Assembly (NCBI GenBank): GCA_018894105.1
Contig: CM032127.1
Span: 28,450,369 to 28,514,368 of the forward strand
DNA: 64,000 nt
Origin: Jacaranda mimosifolia
Taxonomy: Eukaryota > Streptophyta > Magnoliopsida > Lamiales > Bignoniaceae
Direction: 5' to 3'
Part shown: piece after piece, positions 35,461 through 48,539 of the stretch
Layout: each line of letters opens with the position of its first letter
How positions within the stretch are numbered: the first letter of the stretch is position 1
Made by a program: the position numbers and the translations under genes
The notes under the pieces: generated by a model
What the model was told of the DNA's origin: nothing
Seen by the model: only the letters and a program-made list of their open reading frames with translations
Database searches by the model: none

Positions 35461-36465
35461 ATATCTTTTCTCTCTATATATATTCATTATTACGATCTCT
35501 CTCTCTCCATCTACAACCTATTAAACTTTATACAATCATTACTTTTCAATTTGCTTGGTAGGATTGTGAAGGATAGATATATAATCCAATGTAATTAATT
35601 GTTTGGTTGTCACAATTAAAGCTCACGATGAATAAAAAATTCAATATTTTATCCTAAAGTGTTGGGATTATATATTCCATCAGATTGTGTATCTCACCCT
35701 TTTGATGTGATTAATAATCCTAAGACTAGAAATATTGAGATTAACGTACCAAATTACAAAGTTATCCCTACATATAAACTAAATGTAGACTTAATTAACA
35801 AATATGTATACATCTCTAAGACTTGATGTATAGAACTAAGCTTTTAAGAAAGTACTAGATTATTTGCACAATTGAATTTATTTTTATAAGATTCTTTTAT
35901 ACAATATTTATCTAAAAATATAAATTTTTTATATGAAAATTATTTCTTCCATGAAAATAAGATTTCATAACTAAACTTTTTTTTTTTTTTTTTGCAAATT
36001 AAAAAATGAATAATATTTTTCAAATATGAATTTATTTTGTAAAATTACAAATTAATATCCATGAACATATTAAATATAAAATAGTTTAATTTGAGAAATA
36101 AGTCAATGATTTTATAAACTTTGAAAGTAAATTATTTAAAAATCAACTCCTTTTTAGAAATAATATATTATAAACTATTTGAGAAAAAAGATTTAAAAAT
36201 AAAGACTTACTCACGTCAATACTACATATATTTAAACCTTTTTAATGAAGATAATTCAATTATTAAAACAAGATTGGGGATAAAATTGATATTTCACACT
36301 TATCATACATTACAGTTCTAAGCATCCAAACAACTAGTTGTATTAAAATTCAGATATCCAAATTAGAAATCCAAGTAAGCAAACAAAGTCTTGATATGTT
36401 TTCTAAATAATGAATTATGTACTTATCAATCACATCCACTCCTATTAAGGCAAGCAAATGAGCCC
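35461..36465. other. AT-rich non-coding DNA
   Basis: No gene or element recognised. It contains a T-tract at about 35979-35994 and scattered short AT repeats. Confidence 0.6.
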
Positions 36466-36610
36466 TAAGGGTGGCAAATGAGTGGGTTAGGCTAGATATG
36501 GCTTGGGCTCAACATGAGTTTAGGTAAGTGGGTTGAAGATAGGTTAGATTAGGTTAAACATAGATTGGGTTGAATTGAAAATGGTCCAATAAAAAGAATA
36601 ATAATTTATT
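36466..36610. mobile_element. Possible hAT-type terminal arm (left)
   Basis: The stretch starts TAAGGGTGGCAAATGAGTGG and is rich in 'gggtt' motifs. The inverse of 48540-48743 starts TAAGGATGACAAAGTGGACT and is likewise rich in 'gggtt'. The two could be opposite arms of one hAT-type element split by the MULE region. An 8-bp target duplication could not be found, so this is tentative. Confidence 0.3.
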
Positions 36611-37000
36611 TTAGCTATTCAAAAAATTAATTTAAAAGATATAGTAATATCAATATTTTTTTTATAGGTGGTAATATTAATATACTAAAATAGTTAAATG
36701 GTTTTTTCTTTTTTTTCTACCCAAACATAAAAACCACAAGTAACTATAGAAGCAAGAAGTAATAGAACTATGTAAGCAGATCTTAAATAAAAATACCCAA
36801 TCCAACATTCACTTTGGGATTCAGTCTCCACCCAACAATTTCTTATTTTGAACTCTCCATGTGAAGTTTTAGTTTTAACTTTACTCCTCAGCCACTTAAA
36901 ATGATGGAAATAGCCTCACTTTAATGTTTTTTTTCCCTTTATTCCTAAACATCGATGTCTCAAGCAGCTTATCCCTCCTCCCCCCACCCCCTCTCTCTCT

Positions 37001-37073
37001 CATGTTTAACTCCTATGGTGAAATGTAGTGCTCTCTCTCTCTCTCATGTTTAACTCCTATGGCGAAATGTAGT

Positions 37074-37118
<45 letters not shown>

Positions 37119-37160
37119 TTTTTGTTTAACTCCCATGGCGAAACACAGTGCTTCTCTCTC
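37001..37160. repeat. Three short tandem units separated by (CT)n runs
   Basis: 'gtttaactcctatggtgaaa' and variants occur at about 37003, 37047 and 37123, each followed by a CT run. The longest run is at about 37075-37116. It lies just upstream of the first MULE-like coding sequence and might be its leader or promoter. That role is an inference. Confidence 0.75.
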
Positions 37161-37302
37161 ACTCTCTTTTTTTTTTTCATTTTCTGCAATCGGCTGCAAC
37201 ATATTGGCATAAAGCAAGCCTACTTTGTCTCCATTGTTGCATGGTAAAGCAGCATTATAATCTTTCGCGAGCAACAATTATTTTAATTGTTTTTAGCCTA
37301 AA

Positions 37303-40046
37303 AATGTCGGGTAGTGGGGAAGATTCTCAAATTCAACTATTAGGGAGTTGCATATATAATGGAGAACTCTATATCATGTTCATTTTTGAGAGCATGACTC
37401 TAGTGGGACTATATTTCTAACTAAAAAAATGATAAGATATTTTCTCTCAATTCCACACAATTCAATACTTTGCTCCCCATAAAAAAATGTACGTGACTTT
37501 GAATACTGATGAGGATGTGTCCAACATGATTTGCCTATATTTGTGCTTAAAGATGACCTTATTTGGCATGATGGTTGTCCGAAAAAGTGAACCTAGTGGA
37601 TAGGGAAGGCAATGTTTATACAAACAAGTAAATACTCCATATCTTCAATTTTGTACTGCATTTATTGGTTAGCATACTTCCATTGTCCCAATTGTGCCTC
37701 TTTGCATTATTAGTTATATGCAGTTGTCTTGCATAATACTTTTTCTTATGTGTTTTACTACTTAGGTCTTCTATGTTAAATGTTGAATTTGTTCATTTCA
37801 GTACTTGTGAACTTCTACGTTGAATACTAGATATATGTGTTTTACTGCTTAAGCTCTCTATACTAAATAATAAATTCGTTCATTTCAATACTTCGTTGAT
37901 CTATGCTAAATATTAAATTTTATGATTATTCGATGCTCGCTCTTTTAGGTAAAATACTTTATTTTTTCACCTCAATACTTAGGTCTTCTATATCAAATAC
38001 TGCATTTTTTTTTTTTCAATGCTATGTTCTTTCTACATTAAATACTGGATTCAGTCATTTCAATACTTATCTCCTCCATTTTAAGTACTTAAATTGTTTA
38101 TTTTAGTACTTAGTTCTTCTATGTGAAATATTGATATTGTTTAATTAAACACCTAGTTATCTTGTTGTTGAATACTGAAAGTCCATAGTTGAGTACTTAC
38201 ACACTGATCTTGTAGCACTTTATTGACAATTATTATTTATTTAACTATATTATTCCTTTGCAATGAACACCCATTTATGAATGAAATAGAGGAGGACATT
38301 CCCTTTCCACGAGTGTCTCACAATATGATTTAGCATTACAAAGGAATTCAACTGATGCTTGGAATCATTGCATCCATGGAGATGGGCAAACATTCCAGGA
38401 TGTTGAGGAGTTTAGAATTAAACTTAAAAACTATGTTGTTGCTACTATAAGGTCCTTTTATATAAGAAAAATATTTTCAAAAAGATTATAGCAATTTGTA
38501 GTGATAATAATTGCAAAAGGAGAATATATGCCTCAAGGCATAAGGCTGACAAATTCTTTGTATTCGAAAATACAACCTGGAACATACATGTAATGAGGGT
38601 AGTCTTCAGATGAGGGGATATGCTAGAGGTGATTCTGCTTGGGTTGTTAACGTAGTGAAAGAAAGATATTTCTAGAGAATTTGACATAAAAATTCCATAC
38701 CATAGAGCATGGTTAAAGGTAAGAAAATTGCTATGCATGATATTCATGGAGCGGACAAAGGATCCTTTGATAAGTTGAGATGGTATTGTAAGGTTGTAAA
38801 GGAAACAAATCCTGAAAGTATTACAGATTATGAGATTGACCCTGATAACCTAAAATTTTAGCAATTATTTATCTGTTTAACAGCTTATCTGGTTGGCTTT
38901 CTCAGTGGATACAAACCACTAATTTTCTTAGACGGCACTCTCACTAAGAATAAGTATAAAGAATGCTTACTTAATGTTGTCACCAAAGATCCCAATGATG
39001 ATCTATTCACATTAGCATATGCAGTTGTTGATGCTGAAAATGATACTAATTGGGAGTAATTATGCTTGAAGTTAAGGAGCATCTTAGATTCTCACCATAG
39101 CATAGGGTTTAGAAGGTTCACTTTTTTCTTTGACCGACATAATGGCTTCTTAAAGCCATCCCCATGGTATTTCCTAGTAGCCATCATGCATACTATTTGA
39201 GATACTTTGTGGATAACTTCAAAAAACAAGAATTTTTTGTATTTTATTGAAAACTTTATTCTGATCTAAATTAATGTTCAAGTAAAAGTTTATGAAATAT
39301 AATGATCATGTAATTTTAATTTCAAGTAATGAGAAAGTACCCCCTCCACAACAAGAAACATTAGGCATCTGTTTTCATGAAAGCTGCACATGCTCCAAAA
39401 AGGCAAGAATATAGCTGGCATATAAATAGTATAATGGAGTCTATGCCTCTTGCTAAAGACTTCATCATGTAGTCAGAGCCTCAATGTTGGGTAAATTCTT
39501 TATTTGCTTGTGATAGATGGGGAGCAATAAACAACAATCAGGCGGAATGTTGGAATAATCGGGTTAAGCCAGCACGATTTATGCCCGTTGCAGCTATAGT
39601 CGATCATATACGCAAACAAATCATGGTTATGATGCATGATCGATGAGAAGAATCTAATAAACTTATTAGATTATTATGCTAGAAGCAGGAGAAGAAGCTA
39701 GCAGTAATTTATATGGCCTCTCGTACACTAAAAGTGGAAAACCTAATGGTTGGAACTTTGAGGTCAATGATCATGACAAATCCTAAGTTATGAATTTGCA
39801 GAGCTAGAGTTTTCATGTCGGGCATGGCAAGTTGATAGAATGCCTTTCAAGCATGCTTGTGAGTGTAATGAGTCTAAGTTACTATTGGTATATGACTTTA
39901 CTGACCAGTACTATCAAGTTGGGATGTGTCAACAAGCATACAAGCTTGTAATTAACCCTATACCTACTTTTTCACCTGAACACATTCCAAGCAGAGAAAG
40001 AACCAACCATTTATGCATCTGCTATGAAACCTCAGCCAAGTTGTAG
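37303..40046 (+). pseudogene. Mutator-like (MULE/MuDR) transposase, decayed
   Basis: Homology appears in blocks. An N-terminal part (from MSGSGEDSQIQLLGSCIYNG at 37303) is followed, after an intron-like repeat region, by the MuDR DNA-binding region (FQDVEEFRIKLKNYVVATIR, about 38390-38460). The transposase core follows: FLDGTLTKNKYKECLLNVVT (38927 on) with the first catalytic Asp, LAYAVVDAENDTNWE, then FDRHNGFLK with the second Asp. A one-base frameshift near 39155 follows. A SWIM zinc-finger segment (FSCRAWQVDRMPFKHACE, one Cys replaced by Phe) lies at about 39810-39866. Stops and frameshifts make it inactive. It would cut and paste the element in the nucleus. Confidence 0.8.
37765..38180. 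repeat. Degenerate ~55-60-bp minisatellite inside the MULE gene
   Basis: Recurring phrases: 'ttctatgttaaat(a/g)(c/t)tg', 'ttcatttcagtactt' and 'aggtcttctat' in the same order about seven times, each copy diverged. It lies between the N-terminal block and the DNA-binding region of the transposase, probably within an intron. Confidence 0.65.
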
Positions 40047-40420
40047 AAGGACACAAAAATTTCCATCTCAAATTGATATTCAGGCAATCAGGTGTAGGCA
40101 ATATGGTTAAAATCGGGCATAATCATCATACATGTAAAGAAGCTACGACTAGATAGATTAGCTTGACCTTGCTGGCATATTTGCTTACTATTATGTTGCA
40201 TATGTATACTTGCTATACCTTATTGTCATTATTGTGTAACTAATAATTTTTTTTATTTATTATTAATCCTCAGGAATAAGGTACATGAAGGTGACATAAT
40301 CAATGTAAGAAGGATTTCATGGTGCTCAAAGACCAATACAACTACTAATTTTTGCTTTTTAAAGGAGATGTTAGATCTAGACTATTTGGACTATTATGTA
40401 ATAATATTAGTTGACTTTTT

Positions 40421-42720
40421 GTTGGAATGTTTAGTATTGCACGTAGTGTAATATATCACAATTTTTAGATACTATACCAAATTTCTCGGATAGCTTAAAT
40501 ACAGATAAAAATATCATTTTCTGTTAATAATGATATTGAATATCCAAAAAAAAAATACCCAATTTAGGTATTTGTGTACTTTAAAACTGCGTTTATGTAC
40601 TGAAACCACACCGGTTATGTACTTATAATGAGGGGTTTTGTACTTGCTTTTCCAAATGACAAGTTTAACATTAATTCAATAAATGGAACAACCCATAAGT
40701 GATAGTACGTGTTGGAATATTTGGTATTATATGTAGTGTAATATATCATGATTTTTGGATATGATACCAACTTTCTCGGATACCTTAAATGCAAATAAAA
40801 AAATACCATTTTCTGTTAACAATAATACTAGATATCCAAAACAAGTACCCAGTTTAGGTATTTGTATACTTCAAAACTGTGTTTATGTACTAAAACTGCA
40901 CTGGTTGTGTATTTATAATGAGGGGTTTTTACTTATTTTTTCAAATGATGAGTTTAACCTCAATTCGATGCTTGGAACAACCCATAAGTGATAGTACGTA
41001 TTAGAATGATTGGGAACACAAACACCTATATCCAACCACTTGTGGTGTTATTTGTACTAGCATAAACTACTAATGCATGAGCCAAATGAATCATTCTGAC
41101 TCCCCCCCCTTCCTACACTATCAAACCTATCATGACTAAATAATTCCTAGGTCTAATACTTTATGATCTTTTGATCATGCAATGACTAGATTAGGTTGAA
41201 TGGAAAACAATCTCTTACGCACTGAGAATGATACTGAAAATCTAGACGAAAAAAAACTACCTAGTGTTGGCACTTATGTACTTCGGGACAGGGTTTATGT
41301 ATTGAGTTTGACTATGTTGTGTACTTATAATCAAACTATACTTGCTTTTTCAAAGGCTGATTTTAACCTCAATTCGACGCATAGAGCAACACGTTGGTGA
41401 CCCTATAACTTCAAATGCATGATTTATTGAAGAAATGGTCATGATAATGCGTGTTGGAATGATTGAAAACACAAACACCCACATCCAACCACTTGTGGTG
41501 TCATTCGTATTAGTATAAATTACTAATGCATTAGCCAAATTAATCATTCTGACACCCCCATCTTACACCACCAAACCTATCATGACTAAATAAGTCATAG
41601 GTCTAATACTTCATAGTCTTGCAATCATGCAATGGCCAGATTAAGCTAAATGGAAAATGATCTCTTATAGGCTGAAAATGAACTAAAAATCTAGGAAAAA
41701 ATACCCAGTTTCGACACTTATGTACTTGAGATAGGGTTTATGTACTTAGTTTGACTATGTTGTGTAATTATAATCAGGGGTTCTGTAGTTGCTTTTACAA
41801 AGGCCGATCTTAACCTAAATTCGATGCGTGGAACAACACATTGGTGATCCTATAACTTCAAATGCATGATTTATTGAAGAAATTGTCATGATAGTACGTC
41901 TTGGAATGCTTGGGAACACAAACACCTACATCTAACCACTTGTGGTGTCATTCGTACTAGTATGAACTACTGATCCATGAGCCAAACGAATCATTCCAAC
42001 ACCTCTCTCCTACACCACCGAACCTATCATGACTAAATGAGTCCTAAGTTTAATACTTCATAGTCTTATGATCATGCAATGGTCAAATTAGGCCGAATGG
42101 AAAATGATCCCTTATGTGCTGAGAATGATACTAAAAATTCAAGGGAAAAAAAAGAAAGAAAAAAAAAAGAAAAAAGGTACCCAGTTTCGGCACTTATGTA
42201 CTTCGAGACATAATTTATGTATTGAGTTTGACTATGTTGTGTACTTGTAATCAGGGGTTCTGTACTTGCTTTTCCAAATGTTGATTTTAACCTCAATTCG
42301 ATGCGTAGAACAACACATTAGTCACCCTATAACTTCAAATGTATGATTTATTAAAGAAATGATCATGATAGTACGTGTTGGAATGGTTAGGAGCACAAAC
42401 ACCTACATCCAACTACTTGTGGTGTCATTCGTACTAGTATAAACTACTAATGCATGAGCCAAATAAATCATTCCAACACCCTATCCTACACCACCGAACC
42501 TATCATAACTAAATGAGTCTTAGGGCTAATACTTCATGGTCTTATGATCATGCAATGGCCAGATTAGGCCGAATGGAAAACGGTCCCTTATGTGCTGAGA
42601 ATGATACTAAAAATCCAAAAAAAAATATCCAGTTTCGGCACTTATGTACTTCAGGACAGGGTTTATGTACTGAGTTTAACTATGTTGTGTATTTGTAATC
42701 AAAGGTTTTGTACTTAAAAT
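40421..42720. repeat. Tandem array of six units (two of ~290 bp, then ~450-475 bp)
   Basis: Units begin with 'gttggaatg'-like sequence at about 40421, 40711, 41000, 41453, 41900 and 42377. Each unit holds 'cagtttcggcacttatgtac', a 'gtttatgtactgagtttgac' block and an end 'ggaacaaccc'/'ataagtgatagtacg'. Later units gained a block with 'caccgaacctatcatgacta' and 'gatcatgcaatggccagatt'. The array follows the MULE transposase directly and precedes a convergent minus-strand gene remnant. Confidence 0.9.
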
Positions 42721-43190
42721 TTCGCATTTTTTACTGAATTCTCATTGTTTTGTATGTCTTTTGTGTCTTCTAATTCTTGCTTTTATACTGATTTCTCATT
42801 GGACATGCTACCACTTTTTGGGAATTAACTACTATGTAACATGTAACATGTAACATTTCCTATATAAATGAAAGACCAAAATCACGATAATATCCATGTA
42901 CGAAATCTAACTTCGTCAAAATAATAACCATCCAAAATCCTACATATAACCATGTTGTTGTTCTCATCCATACTACAACTCATACAAATAGTCACACAAA
43001 TAACACTTCATACGTCGTTAAGTATACTGAGAATACAAAGAGAAATACTGCATTACTGGATACTAGTACTAAAACTTTGTATTTAAGTACTAAATCTAGT
43101 TTGGCCACCATAACCTGGTTGTTCAAGATCATACTCGTTTGCCCTTGGCAGCTAAACTATCTTTTCCTTTCTTGTTCTTGGTAACCTTAA
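42721..43190. other. Non-coding tail of the array and C-terminal end of the minus-strand remnant
   Basis: Mostly low-complexity DNA. The minus strand near 43136-43190 reads KVTKNKKGKDSLAAKGKRV before a stop, which may be the C-terminus of the remnant interrupted by the hAT-type MITE. Confidence 0.4.
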
Positions 43191-46100
43191 CCTTACAACT
43201 ATGATGCACGTATACGGACACGGCAACATGGACACAATATGATACGAACACAGCGACGCATTAAATTTTAATTTAGGACACGACATGGCACCGGCGTGAT
43301 TATCATAATATATAATATATATATAAGTATTTATTAGTCATATTAATATATGTAATATAATATATATATATATATATATCAAAGTAAAGTGAAAAAAATC
43401 AACACTTAACATTAGATAAGTATATTTTAAATTCAAATAAATAACGAATCCCCTAAATAGGAATAAGTATTAGACTTTATGTAAATTATATAATGGAAAT
43501 TTTCAATACAAAAAAATGTAATATTAGTCATAAAAAAATGTGATATGTAAAAATTATAACTAATAACATTCGAAAAGATTTATGCTTATCATTAAAGATT
43601 TGCCATCAATTATCAATTGTGATAACTTAAATACAATTTTGCCACTATTAGAACGTGTAAAATTTATTATTGGTGATAGAACAAAAAAAAATTGTTACTT
43701 ATATATATATATATATATATTTAGTGCCAACTGCCAAGTTTTCTATGATCACTTACTATTTTTTATAAATTGTCTTTTTTTGGTAATGTGTCTAATCATC
43801 TAAATTTATTAGGATATTATAATCATAGTGAGGTTTTTTTACTAACTTTTTTTGTCATTTAAAAAGTTTTTATATTATTTATTAGCCTTTAAATTTTGTA
43901 AATTTTAATAATAAAAAAAAAGCCCTGCCGTGTCCTGTCCATGTCGGACACATCCTTTAGCTGTGTACAACACCGTGTCAAATTTTATCTTTTTTATTTT
44001 AATTTTTGGACATTTATTTGCCGTGTCCGTGTTCGACATGTGTCGGACACTACACAGAGTATTTTTTGGCGTGTCCATGCATGATAGCCTTGCAAGCAAG
44101 AAGTCTCTCACATATGTATCAGAATGCAACAAGCTATGCTCATGGCTTAGAATTATAGCAGCTATATGCACTCGATATGCATCCATGTAACATAAATTAA
44201 TATAGTCCCAAAAATCTCTTTTATTCCTTGCATAACACTCAACCCAAAGGTAGCAATAACTCCACAATCCACGTTGCCTACTTATTGGTGGCAGTAACCA
44301 TATTGGGTGTCATCTTTTCTAGCATAGTACCCCAATGAATGCCTAAGGTATCCTACTATAAACTTGCCCTGCAAAGCGTAATTATAATATCATTTATTAT
44401 AATTTAAGAAACTTGTTTACATGATACTTTTAGAAGACAACGAACGTACATAAATTCTTGCTATCGCTTTTGACATAGGGGACCAGGCAAAGTTCATATG
44501 TGTAAACTTCTTCATCGATGCATCAAAAAATCAATAGGATATAATGGAACTTATACATAATTGAAAAAATAACAAACCGACAGCTGGTCAGCATATCCAA
44601 ATTGAGCTACTCAAGCATCTTTCGTGTCTTAAAATTCATTTCCTCAAGAAACATAGGATATTGTTGTGGTTTTATTATATGTTTCTTGTTCAGCGTCTCC
44701 AATTGGTCCAATATTGCAATCTACAAATAGTATTGTTATTAGCAGTCATTTTACCATGAGAGTGCTAAATATTTTACAAATTAGTTAAGTGAACATTGGT
44801 AGACATACACCACATTCCATGCCCACAAGATGTGTTGAAAGAGCTGCCGTAGAGTATCTTCAAGTAAAAATCAATCAGATCATTTCTCAACTCCTTTCCA
44901 AATAACAGATCACACAAAACATGTCCTTGGATAAAGTGGTCAGGTCTGTCCCAAATAATGACATGTTTTAAATAATGACACTATAAAACATGTCATTATT
45001 ATCAGTTCAGAAAACCTTAAAATTTATAATAAAAGGGAAAACAAGTAGAAAATTATTATTACTCCAAATTAGGTCGAGATAAAAACAAATTAATAATACT
45101 TTGTTGTCTGTTAGGAATGTTATTGCATTCTCTATAATCTTTTCTCGATTGAAATTCACTTAAGCGAATTCCAAAACCTTCAATACCAATATCTCCGTAC
45201 ACAACAATAGCACCCTAGGAGATATATATAATTTGCATTAAAAAAATAGGAGGCAGTATTCTTTCTCAATAATTTAAACTCACTTCTTCAGTGTCAGTCT
45301 TCTCCTTTTCAGTATGTTGAGTCACTTCTTCAACATCATCAGTATCTTTAGTTGTACTTTAGCTCACCTCTGCAACCTTTTTTCTTTGAGAACTTTCTAC
45401 CTCTGCCACAACTTCTATGGGTGCAAACTTTGGTTCTCTTCAATAGTGTGGAGGGAGGGTGGTGTGATAAAGTTTTCATCTTTTCTCTTTTCTCTCCAAT
45501 CGTCTCTTATTCTCACACCTCAGACAATAGAAGAGGTATGATCATACTTCTTCTTGCCTTTTTCTTCATGTAGAATGTCATCTTCCTCTTTTTCTTCCTC
45601 CCTAACATCAGCATCAGCAACACCATCACCATCATGATCATTATGACTATCATTACAATCACTTGGAGTCTCAAACTCATCAACAATAGCCTCCAGGTGT
45701 GGTTTCTCATAACTGTCTTAAGCACCACCACCACCAGCATCACTGTCATCTTCTTTTTCAATCTCTTCTTCTTCATCTTTCTCATCTTCATTCTCATTTC
45801 CCTCTTCAATCATCTTCTCCTCATCACCTTCATTTCCTTTGCTCTCCAAAACTGCAATTTTGTGCTTTAATAGTTCCATTTCTTCATTTTCCTACCTCAA
45901 TTAAGCTTCAAATCTTAAAACATCATAGCTTGACATTGAAGGAACCTGTACAAAGAGCACAAAATTATTAGTGTAATAACAAAGTAAACTTTAAGTAGTA
46001 ATCATGTATATCTAAACAATTACTTGCATTTAAGCAACAAATTTTTCCACATCAGGAAACAGGTAGATGGCACAATATGTTACAATAAGAATTTACATAT

Positions 46101-47130
46101 TTCTTTCAAATATCAAACTCATAGGGAATGATTCTAAACATAAATAATAAACTTTTACCTTTTCCCTTTTAATTTGATTAAAAGCTTTCTTTACATCAAC
46201 CATATTCTTTGGGATCTTGCTGTCAGCCCACCAAAAAGAACCGCAGGCATGTACGCAAGAATTTTGGTTTCCCCAAATAAGGAATGTGCTCAGCAGCCAT
46301 CTCTGTCGTTCATAAAGCAAAAACTTATAGTTATTTACAGCAAATGACAATAATTTTATAATTTAAAGATTAAAAGACACTCACCAAAGACCAACAATAC
46401 AACTATCAAAGTATTTCTTCCTCTGCACCTCCATTGTATCACCTCCCAAATGATTCATCAGTTCTTGAAGTATTAAGTTTTATGCAACCTCTCCCTATGC
46501 ATACAACCCAACAAAAGATAAATCATCAAAGTAAGGGATGAAAAAATGAGGTGTGCAATAGTTGCTTATTGGAAATAAAATAAAATTAAAAACAAAAATT
46601 ATATATAACTTACCAAAAATTTCAATATCTTGATCACTGTGTCTAGCCACAAATTCTTGTAACCTTTTAAATATTTGTATATGGTTAATATTAAAAAAAA
46701 AATGGAAAACAAATGATCAACTATATCTGACTTCATCTTTAGACCGACATTCACAAGTTGCCCCACATGAGACAACCCCAATACTAAAGAAAACTCTGGC
46801 CCCCTAAAAGGAATTTTGATGTCTTCATCAAAGACAACTGAAGCTGTTCGTATGTTGAATCATCTCATGATTGCTTGAACTCTATTGAAGCTATAATTCA
46901 ACTGTAGCATATTGGAATAGACATAGAATGGGGTTTCCTTTAGGGCTTGTTGGTGTCAGAATCCAATTTTGGGTTCTAACTCCTTCATTGCTGTGTAAAA
47001 GTATGCAGAGGAGTAACGGGAGTATATTTCTGATTCCATTGTTACAAATAGAGAAATAATGTAAATAAATACTATAAACATCTCCATAAATACTTACAAT
47101 TAAGGTTTTCATACTGAAAATGTAAATCAA
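43130..47130 (-). pseudogene. Multi-exon minus-strand gene remnant, possibly ULP1-like, convergent to the MULE transposase
   Basis: The gene is not firmly recognised. Readable minus-strand blocks, 5' to 3': FRGPEFSLVLGLSHVGQLVN (about 46760-46810), an aromatic Trp/Cys-rich block at 46093-46350 (GNQNSCVHACGSFWWADSKI), a strongly acidic Glu/Asp-rich linker at 45500-45850, IVVYGDIGIEGFGIRLSEF (about 45160-45215), then FIQGHVLCDLLFGKELRNDL and IDFYLKILYGS (about 44840-44940). The last resembles the start of the ULP1 cysteine protease fold. The His, Asp and Cys catalytic motifs were not found. Some plant MULEs (Kaonashi type) carry ULP1-like genes, which supports but does not prove the idea. A hAT-type MITE splits its 3' end. 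Confidence 0.35.
43199..44087. mobile_element. hAT-type MITE (GTGTCCG/CGGACAC subterminal repeats)
   Basis: The 889-bp element has ends CTATGATGCA and TGCATGATAG, inverted repeats with one mismatch. The flanking 8-bp target duplication is CCTTACAA (43191-43198) and CCTTGCAA (44088-44095), with one mismatch. Both ends hold several 'gtgtcc'/'ggacac' motifs. The interior has TA microsatellites (about 43360-43380, 43700-43722) and no transposase. It lies within the minus-strand gene remnant. Confidence 0.8.
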
Positions 47131-48539
47131 AAATATTAAAATAGAGTACTTTTATACTAGATATAAATGCATACAATACTAAATAAATTAATGCTATGTT
47201 CCTATGTTTTTCTTCATGAACAATAGGAAACGACTAAACATGATGTAGACCTTTCAAATAAACCATATTTTGAATATAAGCCCTAAAAATTGAGTTGCCA
47301 ACATACCCAATATTAATCATATTGTAAACCAACTCAATCATTACAAAATTTAGGTATTGTTTAACTCAAAACAAGTTTCATAACAATTAAAATAGAAAAG
47401 TTAAGTGCAAATTACATTAAATTATGTTTGAACAACAAAAAAATAGGGTTATGAATACTATTCATTTTAGTACACAAAATACTACATTTACATACAAAAA
47501 ACATGAACTTAAGTATGTTTTCATTTAAAATGCGTATATAAACAGAGGTTTTAGGTATATTTCATGAACATGTCACAAAAATAGTTACAGACCCAATATT
47601 TCAATAAAAAAAATACCTTCGATAATCTAATGGATGCGAGTGAAATGAAACAAAACCAATGGAACAAGAGAAAAGGACGAAAAAGCAATTTTTAAAACTT
47701 AAACATTAGATGGAAATGCTTTAAATGGCTGTCCACAGTGAATGGAAGCTTTAGTCAAAGAGAGAAATTGGAAGAAAATGTGGAAGACAGGGGGATCGAT
47801 GCAAACCTTTTTTCAAAAAACAAGAAAGAGGGAAAACATGTGAAAAGCGTAGATGCGATTTCATCTATTTCAGTGACAGATAGATTGGCAGGTTTTTTTT
47901 GGCAATTTTGTGTTCAAGTTGAGGTCATATCAATAATTACACAGGTAGTGGGGAGTGATTTCAAAGTGAAAAAAGGGATTGGGGAGTTAAGACTTTTTTT
48001 TTTGGGGGGGGGGGGTGTGGAATTAACACAAAATGAAAATTGAGTTTGAGGATTTTAAGCCAATTAACCGATTATGTAAAGAAAAAAGTATTAGAATTAT
48101 GTAAAAAGTTAGCAACGTAAAAAGCTGAAAAAAATAGTTGAATAGTTGAATTGTTTCAGGCTCAAACTACCAAATGATACCAAGTCCAGTTACATCCAGT
48201 TGACAGTAATTGCATTAATGCATATGGCCCTATCAATGCTCAATTAAACCAATTTGAATTCAAGTCAAGTTTTGAAATTAAATTTAAGTTTAAACTATTA
48301 ATATTCATAAATTATTTATTCATACAAATTTAATATATTTTCATATAATAAAATGTATATTTTGAAAAAATTCCTAAACAACTAACTAACCAAAGTATAG
48401 GATGATTATTTGAAGTAATCCAAAAGTACTAGATTTTGTTAAAAATATGGAAGTTGAAACAATATAGATTTGTGATTATTAATACAAAATTATTTTTTTA
48501 ATCTATTAAATTTTAATTTATTTTTTCAATTGGATCTGT
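47131..48539. other. Non-coding DNA with G-tract
   Basis: No gene recognised. A T/G homopolymer junction (T run, then 12 G) is at 47993-48015. An open frame at 47738-48043 has no recognisable domain and ends in low-complexity sequence, so I do not treat it as a gene. Confidence 0.5.

Noticed and set aside
37001..37160. CT-rich tract as a defined MULE promoter
   Set aside because: Only low-complexity repeats are visible. No TATA box or transcript start can be fixed, so it is listed as a repeat.
40421..42720. CRISPR-like or satellite-type regular array
   Set aside because: Units are 290-475 bp and repeat over their entire length, so it is a tandem array. The setting is a plant MULE region.
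45634..45971. Plus-strand frames rich in His, Ser and Leu
   Set aside because: They are shadows of the Glu/Asp-rich minus-strand linker. Repetitive codons on one strand create open frames on the other.
43130..47130. Firm call of a ULP1 protease gene
   Set aside because: The catalytic His, Asp and Cys motifs were not found in any frame, and only one block resembles the family.
47738..48043. Open frame of 101 codons on the plus strand
   Set aside because: No domain is visible and the end is set by a T/G homopolymer tract.
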